From Deltaproteobacteria bacterium (GTDB lineage: Bacteria > Bdellovibrionota > JACOXK01), in NCBI GenBank assembly GCA_016186995.1, contig JACPKQ010000030.1, forward strand, positions 1-38,642: a stretch of 38,642 nt of DNA, given 5' to 3'. Shown in pieces: positions 16,197-26,662 of this stretch (positions within the stretch are counted from its first letter, which is position 1; every line of letters begins with the position of its first letter). The notes below the pieces were generated by a model. That model saw only the letters and a program-made list of their open reading frames with translations. It made no database searches and was not told the origin of the DNA. The translations under genes and the position numbers were made by a program.

Positions 16197-17267
16197 TTAT
16201 TGTTTTATCACATCTGAACGGAGTTGCCCACAGGCAGCAGAAACATCACGCCCCTTGCTCCACCGAATAAAGGAAAATACTTTATTTCTGTGTAAAATAT
16301 CTTGAAACTGTTGCAGTCGATCCAGTGAAGATTGTTTAAAAGAAAGCTCAGAATGTTCATTAAAAGGGATAAGATTTACTTTAAGATTCGATCCCTTCAG
16401 TAATTTGACTAATTCTAATGCATCATTTTCAGTATCATTCACATCCTTCATCATCACATACTCAAGCATAACTTTTCTTTGTTTATATTGAGAAGAGAAT
16501 TTTTTAGTTTCTTGAATGAGTTTTTCAATAGGATAAGGTTTATTGACAGGCATGATCTCGCTTCTTGTTTTATTATGAGAAGCATTAAGAGAAACCGCTA
16601 GATTCACCTTTGTCTTTTCACCAAGCTCTTTGATTTTAGGAACTAAACCACTGGTAGAAACTGTCACTCTTTTAGGAGCTAATTCCAAAGCTATATCTTT
16701 TGTCATAAAATGAATGGCTTGAAGAACATTATCAAAATTATCAAAAGCCTCTCCCATGCCCATCATCACAACATTTGTAATTTTATCTTTTTTGGAAAAT
16801 GAAGGAAGTTTGACCTCTCCACTTTTTAAAAGTTTCTCTACTTCGATAACTTGATTTAAAATTTCTGAAGCCTTGAGCTGTCTTTTAAGTCCTTGTTTTG
16901 CTGTGAGACAAAAAGTACACCCCATGCGACAACCTACTTGGGTAGAAATACACAGTGTATTTCTATCTTCATAAGGCATAAGAACTGTTTCAATTGTTTC
17001 TTCATCTTCCAACTCAAAAAGAAATTTGAGTGTCCCATCTTGTGATATTTTTTTCTGCTTAAGAAAAAAACGACTCATATAAGCTTCTTTTTCTAAAGCT
17101 TCTCTCACACTTTTAGAAAAGTTTGTCATCTCATGAAATGAAGATACTTTTTCTTTATAAAGCCATCTTATAAGTTGCTGTGCTCTAAACTTGGGCTCTC
17201 CTTTTTTCTCAAAATAGGATTCAAGTTCTATTTCAGAAAGATTTTTAAGATCTATTTTCGCTATCAT
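16197..17267 (-). CDS. rlmN: Dual-specificity rRNA/tRNA adenine C2 methyltransferase RlmN
   Basis: Radical SAM enzyme methylating A2503 of 23S rRNA and A37 of some tRNAs. About 356 residues from the ATG at 17267, chosen over a GTG four codons upstream because AAGGTGG lies 8 nt before it. The cluster motif CRMGCTFC (Cys 113, 117, 120) ligates the 4Fe-4S centre. GMGEAFDN, VSTSGLVPKI, LAVSLNA and the C-terminal AACGQLR, holding the second catalytic Cys, are all present. First of a three-gene unit with the thioesterase and the amidotransferase. Upstream lies A repeat copy 3. Confidence 0.96.
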   Translation of the reverse strand: MIAKIDLKNLSEIELESYFEKKGEPKFRAQQLIRWLYKEKVSSFHEMTNFSKSVREALEKEAYMSRFFLKQKKISQDGTLKFLFELEDEETIETVLMPYEDRNTLCISTQVGCRMGCTFCLTAKQGLKRQLKASEILNQVIEVEKLLKSGEVKLPSFSKKDKITNVVMMGMGEAFDNFDNVLQAIHFMTKDIALELAPKRVTVSTSGLVPKIKELGEKTKVNLAVSLNASHNKTRSEIMPVNKPYPIEKLIQETKKFSSQYKQRKVMLEYVMMKDVNDTENDALELVKLLKGSNLKVNLIPFNEHSELSFKQSSLDRLQQFQDILHRNKVFSFIRWSKGRDVSAACGQLRSDVIKQ

Positions 17268-17326
17268 AAGAAAAGCCACCTTAAGTTCTGAGAGAAGCTA
17301 AACTGATCATTCGTAACCATGTAAAG

Positions 17327-17482
17327 AAATGATCTCAAGTCTGGAGCGGAAGTAAAGCGCAGCCCACGGTTTATAATAAGACAGAATACTGGATCCCGGA
17401 TAGTGCTTCGCACTTCCGGCATGACAGAGAATCCATGTGGGACAACTACAGCGAGCCATGAAGCGGAAGACATAGATCATTT
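17327..17482 (+). repeat. Structured interspersed repeat A, copy 3, with nested D palindrome
   Basis: About 156 bp. Arms AAATGATCTCAAGTCT (17327-17342) and AGACATAGATCATTT (17468-17482) pair at both ends but not in the middle: the outer change GATC matches on both sides, while the inner part has decayed. Cores GGAGCGGAAGTAAAGCGCAGC and ACAGCGAGCCATGAAGCGGA are conserved. The second stem is CCCAC/GTGGG (17373/17438 region) and the apical nested D palindrome is GGATCCCGGATAGTGC...GCACTTCCGGCATGACA. It fills the gap between tsaB and rlmN. Confidence 0.87.
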
Positions 17483-17499
17483 CAAGAACAAAGGTAAAA

Positions 17500-18189
17500 T
17501 TATTCATAATAATTTTTTCTTAAATAAAGGGGTTCTATTTCTTTGTACGTCTTAAGTGAATTATTTTTGAATTTTCGCTCACCCAAAAAACCTAGATTAA
17601 GGAGTTGGGGTTGCCATAAATGCTTTGGGGCTATTGAGACTGGATCTGGGATGACACATTCAGAAAGCCCATCTCCCAGTAAAATAATTTTCTTCCCCTC
17701 CCTTTTACTCCCTCCCACAAGGGGAGGGAAAGAATACAGCACATTTAAAAACTTTTCAGAAGAACCAACACCATAATCTCCTTCCAAACAGGGTATGAAA
17801 TCATCCATTGTATAAAAACCCCAATAAACTTCATTTTTACGAGCCTTTAAAACCACCCCAATAAGAGCACCCTCTTTCTTGATATTCATACTTAAGTAAT
17901 CAAGAGTTGGAACAAGTGCTATTTTAAGATTTCTCCCCCTTGCAAGTCCAGCCATCGTTGTGAGTCCAATGCGAAGCCCTGTAAAAGACCCTGGCCCTTG
18001 AGATACAATAAGGCCAGAAACATTTTCTATTCTCTCACCACTTTTTTCAAAGACTTCATTAATCATGGGAAGCAATCGTTCAGAATGAGACATTGTAATA
18101 TTTTGGATAACACAAGAAAGAAGAACCCCCTCTTTCACAAGCCCCACACTCCCTTGCGAAGTAGAGGTATCAACTACTAAATACAACAT
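17500..18189 (-). CDS. tsaB: tRNA threonylcarbamoyladenosine biosynthesis protein TsaB
   Basis: Non-catalytic partner of TsaD in making t6A37 in ANN-decoding tRNAs. About 229 residues from MLYLVVDTSTSQGSVGL (ATG at 18189); the frame is open further upstream, but those residues do not match the family. SHSERLLPMINEVFEKSG and SGLIVSQGPGSFTGLRIGL are the family hallmarks. Residues about 154-166 (SFPPLVGGSKREGKK) are encoded by an in-frame palindromic repeat in the variable C-terminal half, and LSECVIPDPVS at about 175-186 looks like another degraded D end. The gene stands 118 bp after rseP, with a D palindrome between, near the usual neighbourhood of translation genes. Confidence 0.92.
   Translation of the reverse strand: MLYLVVDTSTSQGSVGLVKEGVLLSCVIQNITMSHSERLLPMINEVFEKSGERIENVSGLIVSQGPGSFTGLRIGLTTMAGLARGRNLKIALVPTLDYLSMNIKKEGALIGVVLKARKNEVYWGFYTMDDFIPCLEGDYGVGSSEKFLNVLYSFPPLVGGSKREGKKIILLGDGLSECVIPDPVSIAPKHLWQPQLLNLGFLGERKFKNNSLKTYKEIEPLYLRKNYYE
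17692..17730. repeat. Palindromic repeat E inside tsaB, in frame
   Basis: CCCTCCC-ACAAG-GGGAGGG hairpin preceded by a further CCCCTCCC, in the coding sequence of tsaB without breaking the frame. It resembles the element inside the nucleotidyltransferase fusion at 34966 (CCTCTCCC...GGGAGAGG). Confidence 0.8.
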
Positions 18190-18249
18190 AGAATTAAACC
18201 TACAGGTCATCTCAGAAATGTGAAACATTATCCGAGATCCAGAGTTTTC

Positions 18250-18290
18250 TAGATTCCCGCTTGTGCTTGCAGCTAGTGCGGGAATGACAT
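18250..18290. repeat. Palindromic repeat D between rseP and tsaB
   Basis: TAGATTCCCGC and GCGGGAATGACAT around a CTTGTGCTTGCAGCTAGT loop: a typical 41 bp copy in the 117 bp gap between rseP and tsaB. It could form a transcript hairpin between the two genes. Confidence 0.88.
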
Positions 18291-18306
18291 TTTGAAGGGG
18301 GTATGA

Positions 18307-19926
18307 TTATCCGAAAATAGCTCTCAAATCATTGTAACAAACATAAATAATAAGCACCAAAATAAAAGCTATGCCAGCTATGTTTGCTACCTGAGTCGCT
18401 CTTTCACCAAGAGGTTTTCTTCTTATAGCCTCAATAGTGCAAAACATCAAATGCCCCCCATCAAAAACAGGAAGCGGTATAAAGTTTAAAACACCCAAAT
18501 TAACACTAATAATAGCCATAATCTTAAGAAAATCAGAAAAACTGCGCTCAAACATTTCTCCAGCCATTTGACCTATGCGGATAGGTCCTCCTAGATTTTT
18601 AGTAGAAACTTGTCCTGTCACAAGTTGTGCCATTGTTTTGATGGTAACCCAGACCCAAAAACCTGTTTGGCTAGCAGCGTAAGAAAAAGCACGCAGAGGA
18701 TTTGAAGTTTTCCAAACAATAATTTGAGGAATATTTTGATAATTAGAATAGCTCACTCCAATGAGCCAACGGGTCAAGTCTTCACTTGAGTTAGGATCCA
18801 CAACTCCAACTACTTCTGTTTGGTATTCCACACCCGCTCTTCTATAAGTAATACTTATTTTCCCCTCTTTTCTCATCGCACTTTGAATAGCATCAACACT
18901 TTGTTCAAAAGATTGAATAACAATCCCTCCGACAGCAATGATATGATCACCTTTTTGAAGACCTGCTATTTCGGCAGGCATTTGAGAAGGCACTTCCGCT
19001 ATAAAAAGCGCTGAAGAATAAAGACCCAAAATTTTCCTTTTTTCGCTCAAAGAAAGAGAAAAATAATTTTGAGGTAATGTTAAATTAGCTTCAATAATGT
19101 TGTTTTCACGCTTTACTTTGAGATGGATCTTTCTTTCTTCTGTCTTAAAAAAAACATCTTCAACCTCTTGCCATGTTTGAAGAGGGATTGAATTGACTTC
19201 AAGAATTTGATCTTGGGTTTGAAGCCCCGTTTGTGCCAAGAGAGATTTCGGATCATCAATACCTACAAAAGCAGCTAGTGAGCTCACATAGAGCCCATCG
19301 ATAGCACCTTTTTTAACATATTTTCCAATAATCGATAAACCTTGGGTCTCCCACACAGGTGCATTAATAATAAGTTTTTCTCCTGTCTTTCTTTTAAGTT
19401 CAACACTTACACTGTGCCCAATATTGTGATCCAAAACATTTTCAACATCATCCCAACGGGTTATTTGACGTCCATTTATTTTAAGTATTTCATCACCCAC
19501 CTGAAAACCAGAAAGAGCGGCTTGAGTACCTTGAAGAACCCTTTCAGCAATAGGAGCTCGAACCTTCTCCCCTGTTGTAAGAGCCATCAATAAAAGAACA
19601 ACTAAGGCAAACAGAAAATTAAAAATAGGCCCTGCAGCTGCAATGAGAAATCTTTGTCCTACGGGTTTATTAACAAAAGCTTCATGGTCAGACTTAGCAA
19701 TTTCTTCATCTTGCTCTTGGCCATGAATTTTGACATATCCACCCAAAGGAATGGCGGAAACACAGTATTCTGTTTGACCCCATTTTTTCTTAAAAATTTT
19801 AGGACCAAATCCAATAGAAAAGACATCACAGCGCACCCCAAAAAGACGCGCAACAAGGAAATGCCCAAATTCATGAATACCCACAACAGCAAAAAATAAA
19901 ATACAAATTCCTAAAACATATGACAT
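18307..19926 (-). CDS. rseP: RseP/site-2 intramembrane zinc metalloprotease
   Basis: Cuts transmembrane anti-sigma factors or signal-peptide remnants inside the inner membrane. HEFGH (His18, Glu19, His22) is the zinc site and PLPVFDGGHL near the C-terminus supplies the Asp ligand (usually LDG). The protein is 539 residues, about 90 longer than E. coli RseP. The extra length is a third PDZ-like module: about 125-190 (GDEILKINGRQI), about 220-280 (QDQILEVNSIPL) and about 300-365 (GDHIIAVGGIVI). FNFIPLPV-type motifs and GGPI (membrane re-entrant region) are intact. It follows cdsA by 15 bp; the dxr gene that commonly sits between them is absent. Confidence 0.94.
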   Translation of the reverse strand: MSYVLGICILFFAVVGIHEFGHFLVARLFGVRCDVFSIGFGPKIFKKKWGQTEYCVSAIPLGGYVKIHGQEQDEEIAKSDHEAFVNKPVGQRFLIAAAGPIFNFLFALVVLLLMALTTGEKVRAPIAERVLQGTQAALSGFQVGDEILKINGRQITRWDDVENVLDHNIGHSVSVELKRKTGEKLIINAPVWETQGLSIIGKYVKKGAIDGLYVSSLAAFVGIDDPKSLLAQTGLQTQDQILEVNSIPLQTWQEVEDVFFKTEERKIHLKVKRENNIIEANLTLPQNYFSLSLSEKRKILGLYSSALFIAEVPSQMPAEIAGLQKGDHIIAVGGIVIQSFEQSVDAIQSAMRKEGKISITYRRAGVEYQTEVVGVVDPNSSEDLTRWLIGVSYSNYQNIPQIIVWKTSNPLRAFSYAASQTGFWVWVTIKTMAQLVTGQVSTKNLGGPIRIGQMAGEMFERSFSDFLKIMAIISVNLGVLNFIPLPVFDGGHLMFCTIEAIRRKPLGERATQVANIAGIAFILVLIIYVCYNDLRAIFG

Positions 19927-19941
19927 ATTCTTACCTTTGTA

Positions 19942-20772
19942 TCACGTTACAAACCGGATATACAAATAAATAAACGGCGCCACAAAAAGAACACTATCAA
20001 TACAATCCAGCATTCCTCCATGTCCTGGAATCACATTACCAGAATCTTTCACATTAAAATTTCTTTTTAAAAGAGACTCACACAAATCTCCGATTTGACT
20101 TAAAATAGATCCTACAATTCCAAGAAAAATAACTTCAAAAAGAGATAAAGAATGAAATAAAAATATTTTATAGAGTTCTAAAAAAAGAATGGCCCCCACA
20201 AAACCACTATAGGCTCCCTCAACGGTTTTATGGGGGCTTACTTGAGGCAAAAGTTTTCTTGTTCCAAAAGTTCTTCCACCAATGTAAGCACCTATATCAC
20301 TTCCCCAAGCAATGAGAAGTATGAGTATAATCCATTTTTCACCATTTTCTAAAAGACGAATCAAAGGAAAATACCCTAGAAAAAAACAAATATAGAAAAC
20401 ACCCAAAACAGAAAAGGCAAGGTCATAAGAAATATCTTGAATTGAAACTTTAAGTTCTATTGATTTAGAAAGATAGAACAAGAAGAATGCAAAAAGCCCT
20501 AGAGCTAAAGCATCAAAAACATATTCTGAGTAGCCTGCAACATGAACAAACAAGGTTAACATTCCCAAAGTCAACCCTAACCATTTATGATGTAAAAACT
20601 CGTCACTCGGGAAAAGCATGTTAAAATATTCATAAAAGCAAAGCCCAGCAATCACAAGCACAAGAAGCTGAACACCAATATAATCTCCAAATCTTAAAAT
20701 AAGAAAAATAAAACTTAAAAGAATAACAGCTGAAATGATTCTTTCAAAAAGTTTTTGTGATGATTGCTCCAT
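19942..20772 (-). CDS. cdsA: Phosphatidate cytidylyltransferase (CDP-diglyceride synthase)
   Basis: Makes CDP-diacylglycerol from phosphatidate and CTP in the inner membrane. About 276 residues from MEQSSQKLFERI (ATG at 20772), which has AAGGAACCGAAGGT just upstream; the open frame extends further into uppS, but that part is not family-like. Multiple membrane helices precede the C-terminal signature LLKRNFNVKDSGNVIPGHGG followed by MLDCIDS. The family signature has Arg after LD (LDRxDS); here it is Cys (TGT), a possible single transition from CGT. The start overlaps the end of uppS by 29 nt, so the two are coupled. Confidence 0.93.
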   Translation of the reverse strand: MEQSSQKLFERIISAVILLSFIFLILRFGDYIGVQLLVLVIAGLCFYEYFNMLFPSDEFLHHKWLGLTLGMLTLFVHVAGYSEYVFDALALGLFAFFLFYLSKSIELKVSIQDISYDLAFSVLGVFYICFFLGYFPLIRLLENGEKWIILILLIAWGSDIGAYIGGRTFGTRKLLPQVSPHKTVEGAYSGFVGAILFLELYKIFLFHSLSLFEVIFLGIVGSILSQIGDLCESLLKRNFNVKDSGNVIPGHGGMLDCIDSVLFVAPFIYLYIRFVT

Positions 20773-21460
20773 ACCTTCGGTTCCTTTTTTGGTATTCAAT
20801 AATAGCCTCATAAAGATGGGATTCTTCAAAATCAGGCCATAAAACATCTGTGAAATAAAACTCTGTATAAGCACTTTGCCACAGCAAAAAATTACTTATT
20901 CTTTGTTCTCCACTAGAACGTATGAGAAGATCTGGATCAGGAAGTTCACGAGTATAAAGAAATTTGGAAAACTGTTTTTCTGAAATCGTCTTTTTCCCCT
21001 CTTGTAGGATTTTTTTAACTGCTTGAAGAATTTCTTCTCTCCCACCATAAGATAAAGCAATATTAAGGATCATTCCTTGATTTTTTTCTGTTTCCCGACA
21101 CAATTTCAGTACTTCACGACGCACAAGAAAAGGGATTTTTTGAATATTCCCCATAACTTTAAGACATATCTTTTCTTGAAAGAGAGTTTCTCTTTCTTCT
21201 TTTATAAATCTTCTTAATAACTTAAAAAGCCCCGCTACTTCGCTTGCAGGTCTTTTCCAATTCTCAGTACTGAATGCATAGAGAGTTAAAACTTTAATAC
21301 CTAAGTGGTTGGCTGCCTTTGCAATATTAATGACCGTCCGACTTCCATGCTCATGGCCTTTAAGCCTTTCTAAATTCCTCTCTTTGGCCCACCTGCCATT
21401 ACCATCCATAATAATGGCAATGTGTTGTGGTAATTTTTTTTGATCTATATCCACCGTCAA
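20744..21460 (-). CDS. uppS: Undecaprenyl diphosphate synthase
   Basis: Cis-prenyltransferase elongating farnesyl diphosphate to the C55 lipid carrier for peptidoglycan and O-antigen. 238 residues. HIAIIMDGNGRWAKERN (with the catalytic Asp), GHEHGSRTV, LTLYAFSTENWKRP and PDPDLLIRSSGEQRISNFLL are all canonical. Its start overlaps the frr stop by 4 nt and its end overlaps the cdsA start, placing it in the middle of the rpsB-to-rseP operon. Confidence 0.97.
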   Translation of the reverse strand: MTVDIDQKKLPQHIAIIMDGNGRWAKERNLERLKGHEHGSRTVINIAKAANHLGIKVLTLYAFSTENWKRPASEVAGLFKLLRRFIKEERETLFQEKICLKVMGNIQKIPFLVRREVLKLCRETEKNQGMILNIALSYGGREEILQAVKKILQEGKKTISEKQFSKFLYTRELPDPDLLIRSSGEQRISNFLLWQSAYTEFYFTDVLWPDFEESHLYEAIIEYQKRNRRYGAIITKTF

Positions 21461-22014
21461 ACCTGCATAATTTCTTTTTCTTTTTGAAGAGCTAATTCAT
21501 CTATCTTTTTAATAGTACGATCTGTAAGATCCTGAATGTTTTTTTGTGAATTCCTAGCATCATCCTCAGATAGCACCTTACTTTTCTCTAGGTTTTTAAC
21601 CTCATCGTTAGCATCGCGTCTGTGATGCCGAATAGCAACCCTGGCTTCTTCTGCATACTGTTTGACAACTTTAACAAGATCTTTTCTTCTTTCTTCTGTT
21701 AAAGGAGGCATGGTAATACGAATAACTTTACCGTCATTACTAGGTGTTAATCCAAGGTTGGCAGCTAAAATTGCCTTCTCAATATCACCTACAATATGAG
21801 GATCAAAAGGTTGCACTATCAGCATCTTACTTTCGGGTACAGATAAAGTAGCTACCTGGTTAAGCGGGCATTGGGTTCCATAGGCATCCACTTTCACAGT
21901 ATCTAAAAGTTTTGTAGAAGCGCGTCCTGTTCTTACTTTACTAAATTCACCTTTGAGGGACTCAATAGTTTTGTTCATTTTATCTTCAGTGTTTTTAAAC
22001 GTTTTCTGTGACAT
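21457..22014 (-). CDS. frr: Ribosome recycling factor
   Basis: Splits post-termination ribosomes together with EF-G. 185 residues, the standard length. LKGEFSKVRTGRASTKLLD, VDAYGTQCPLNQVATLSVPE, IVQPFDPHIV, RITMPPLTEERRKDLVK and VAIRHHRRDANDE are the conserved blocks. Lies 2 bp after pyrH and overlaps uppS by 4 nt. Confidence 0.98.
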   Translation of the reverse strand: MSQKTFKNTEDKMNKTIESLKGEFSKVRTGRASTKLLDTVKVDAYGTQCPLNQVATLSVPESKMLIVQPFDPHIVGDIEKAILAANLGLTPSNDGKVIRITMPPLTEERRKDLVKVVKQYAEEARVAIRHHRRDANDEVKNLEKSKVLSEDDARNSQKNIQDLTDRTIKKIDELALQKEKEIMQV

Positions 22015-22016
22015 CT

Positions 22017-23349
<1,333 letters not shown>

Positions 23350-23364
23350 TGTTTGTTCCTCTTA

Positions 23365-24276
23365 TTATTCTTCTTCGCCATTTTGAGTTGCATCAAAATC
23401 TTCTGGCAAAACTTCAGAATCATCCATTAACTCTTCTGCTAAAACTTCTACAGGTTTGACTAAACGATGCACCTTTTCAACTTTAACCCCAGGTGTTGTA
23501 CTATCTGTTTCTTTAATTGAATACCCTTCACCCTTTTTGTCTTTGTCTTTTTTACTACCTGATTTTTCTTGTGCTCTTAATTTTTCTTCAAAAACTACTT
23601 TTCCTTTTAAAACAGAATCAGCCATAGCAGATGTATACAATTTGATAGCCTTAACAGCATCATCATTTCCTGGAATAACATAATCAACTCCATCAGGATC
23701 TGTGTTTGTATCTACAACTGCAACAACTGTAATACCTAATTTATTAGCTTCACGAACTGCAATGGCTTCTCTTCGGGGGTCAACAATAAAAATAGCTTCG
23801 GGTAAATCTTGCATATCGCGAATACCTTCAAAAACTTTTTGGAGTTTTCCTCTTTCTTTCTCAAGTTGAGCTGTCTCTTTTTTAGGAAGCTGTTCATAAA
23901 CCCCGGTTTCTTTCATGTGCTCAATCTCTTTGAGTCGATTAATTCCAATCTTAATGGTATTGAAATTGGTCAGTGTTCCACCTAACCAACGATGGGTGAC
24001 AAAAGGCATACCACACCTTAAAGCTTCTTCACGTGTCACTTCCTGAGCCTGAACTTTAGTTCCTACAAAAAGAATCTTTCCACCTTGAGCTGTGCATTTT
24101 TGAATAAATTCACAAGCCTCCCCAAGAAGTTTATATGTTGTTGAAAGATCAATAATGTAAATTCCATTCCGAGCTCCAAAAATGTATTCTTTCATTTTTG
24201 GGTTCCATCTCTGTGTTTGATGGCCAAAATGGGCCCCGGCTCCGAGTAAATCCTTTACGCTAACATCTGTTGACAT
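23365..24276 (-). CDS. rpsB: 30S ribosomal protein S2
   Basis: Small-subunit protein S2. From the ATG at 24276 ([19 protein letters not shown]), preceded by GGAG 9 nt upstream, the protein is 303 residues. An in-frame TTG five codons upstream is the less likely start. [52 protein letters not shown] and [11 protein letters not shown] are the family blocks. About 60 residues beyond the usual end form a charged tail ([12 protein letters not shown]..., ending acidic). First of the rpsB-tsf-pyrH-frr-uppS-cdsA-rseP run. Confidence 0.97.
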   Translation of the reverse strand: MSTDVSVKDLLGAGAHFGHQTQRWNPKMKEYIFGARNGIYIIDLSTTYKLLGEACEFIQKCTAQGGKILFVGTKVQAQEVTREEALRCGMPFVTHRWLGGTLTNFNTIKIGINRLKEIEHMKETGVYEQLPKKETAQLEKERGKLQKVFEGIRDMQDLPEAIFIVDPRREAIAVREANKLGITVVAVVDTNTDPDGVDYVIPGNDDAVKAIKLYTSAMADSVLKGKVVFEEKLRAQEKSGSKKDKDKKGEGYSIKETDSTTPGVKVEKVHRLVKPVEVLAEELMDDSEVLPEDFDATQNGEEE

Positions 24277-24384
24277 GCTTTTTTTCTCCAATCTTTAAAA
24301 CTTGTTTAAAAATAACACTCTATGTGCACAAAAGGGCACAAAGCTTCGGAAAAAGTAGCATAAGGGGTGAATCAACGCAAGAGC

Positions 24385-25446
<1,062 letters not shown>

Positions 25447-25453
25447 TTACAAA

Positions 25454-25482
25454 AAGTTAGCATCGCCCCAGTTTATTGACAA
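25454..25482 (-). promoter_or_regulatory. mreB promoter, sharing its -35 with the hpt promoter
   Basis: On the minus strand TTGTCA (25482-25477), 17 bp, TAACTT (25459-25454) with TGC directly before it. The -35 hexamer is the complement of the hpt -35 on the other strand, shifted one base, so RNA polymerase could hardly occupy both at once. A leader of about 25 nt remains for mreB. Confidence 0.6.
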
Positions 25483-25504
25483 GAAAAAACTCCATTGCTA
25501 AAAC
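25476..25504 (+). promoter_or_regulatory. hpt promoter, predicted leaderless
   Basis: TTGACA (25476-25481), 17 bp, TAAAAC (25499-25504) with TGC before it. The expected start, about 7 nt past the -10, is at the A of the ATG (25511). No Shine-Dalgarno is present, consistent with a leaderless message. Confidence 0.55.
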
Positions 25505-25510
25505 CCGTGG

Positions 25511-26029
25511 ATGACAGATCTCAATCTTAAACCTTATATTTCACAAGAACAAATTGAAAAAGCAGTTCAAAAACTAGCTGATCAAATTAACAAAGATTAT
25601 AAAGGGCAAGAACTCATTTGTGTAGGCGTTTTGAAGGGATCTTTTATGTTCCTTTCTGATCTTGTCAAAAAACTGAAATTGGAGATCCACATCGATTTTG
25701 TCAGGCTTTCAAGCTATCAAAACAATAAAACTTCTTCAGGAACGGTTGTTATCACAAAAGATATTGAATCAAGCATTACAGGGAAACGTGTTCTTATTAT
25801 TGAAGAAATTCTTGATTCAGGACGAACGCTTGATTTTTTGATGAAGAGATTTTTGGTCAATACCCCGCATTCTGTCAAAATTTGTGTTCTTCTTGATAAA
25901 AGAGAAAAAAGAGTGACCCCTGTTGAAGCTGATTATGTAGGGCTTAAAATTGAAGATCGATTTGTTGTAGGCTATGGCCTCGATTACCAAGAAAAATATA
26001 GAAATCTTCCCGAAATTTATTACGTTTAA
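25511..26029 (+). CDS. hpt: Hypoxanthine phosphoribosyltransferase
   Basis: Purine salvage: hypoxanthine (or guanine) plus PRPP to IMP or GMP. 172 residues. VGVLKGSFMFLSDLV, the flexible loop RLSSYQNNKTSSG, the PRPP loop VLIIEEILDSGRTL and YVGLKIEDRFVVGYGLDY are the HPRT blocks. The PRPP loop has Glu-Glu where Glu-Asp is usual. There is no ribosome site; see the leaderless promoter directly upstream. It converges on thiN across 12 bp that contain a 22 bp near-palindrome. Confidence 0.94.
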   Translation: MTDLNLKPYISQEQIEKAVQKLADQINKDYKGQELICVGVLKGSFMFLSDLVKKLKLEIHIDFVRLSSYQNNKTSSGTVVITKDIESSITGKRVLIIEEILDSGRTLDFLMKRFLVNTPHSVKICVLLDKREKRVTPVEADYVGLKIEDRFVVGYGLDYQEKYRNLPEIYYV

Positions 26030-26038
26030 TTCATTGTA

Positions 26039-26060
26039 TTTTCACCGTGCACTGTGAAAA
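26039..26060. terminator. Palindrome between convergent hpt and thiN
   Basis: TTTTCAC-CGTGCACT-GTGAAAA: a 22 bp near-perfect palindrome with one mismatched pair, symmetric about GTGCAC. It spans the thiN stop codon. It may serve as a bidirectional terminator or a protein-binding site; the missing long T run makes termination uncertain. Confidence 0.35.
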
Positions 26061-26662
26061 ACAAAGAGTGTTCCTTCGGGTATCTGAATAGTTGCTATTT
26101 CTGAAACAAGTTCATTGCTTAAACCTAAACTTCCTGGAAAAAGCTTTTCTTCAAAAAGGGGATATTTAAGCCCCGTTGTTTTAACCTCAACCCCTTTTGT
26201 ATCAAAGGTCATAAGAGAAACAAGATCTCCAACCCCTCCATTTATTTGAAGATAATGTGTCACAACATAAAGTGTGGATGTTTCACCATACACTTCAATT
26301 TCCACCTGTGGCGCATATTTTAAAAGAAGTGCATAGTGCCCGGCCACATGGTCTTCCCGCTCCCCTCCTTGAAAACCTAAAATAATTATTTTTTGGCACT
26401 TTTTGTGAAGAGCATACTCAATGGCTAACTCACCATCAGTTTTATCTTTTTCACTTTCATATTTAATAACCTCACAATCTTGCGGTGTTTTTTTTAAAGA
26501 ATCGAAATCACCCAATGTCACATGAGGGGTGAGGTTATAGTCTTTCAGTTTTTGGTAACCACGATCAGCAGCAATCACATAAGAAGACTCTTTAAAAATC
26601 TGAGTCGTCTTATCTTTTGAAGGAAGGTTGCCATTAAGAACGATCAGTGCTTGAAAATTCAT
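26042..26662 (-). CDS. thiN: Thiamine pyrophosphokinase
   Basis: Transfers pyrophosphate from ATP to thiamine, giving the cofactor TPP. 206 residues. VIAADRGYQKLKDY (28-41), HVTLGDFDSL (47-56), the YESEKDKTDGELAIEYAL block with the catalytic acidic residues (67-84) and LGFQGGEREDHVAGHYALL (94-112) are the family motifs. The start overlaps the valS stop by 4 nt, so it is coupled to valS. No thiamine riboswitch was seen. Confidence 0.92.
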   Translation of the reverse strand: MNFQALIVLNGNLPSKDKTTQIFKESSYVIAADRGYQKLKDYNLTPHVTLGDFDSLKKTPQDCEVIKYESEKDKTDGELAIEYALHKKCQKIIILGFQGGEREDHVAGHYALLLKYAPQVEIEVYGETSTLYVVTHYLQINGGVGDLVSLMTFDTKGVEVKTTGLKYPLFEEKLFPGSLGLSNELVSEIATIQIPEGTLFVFHSAR

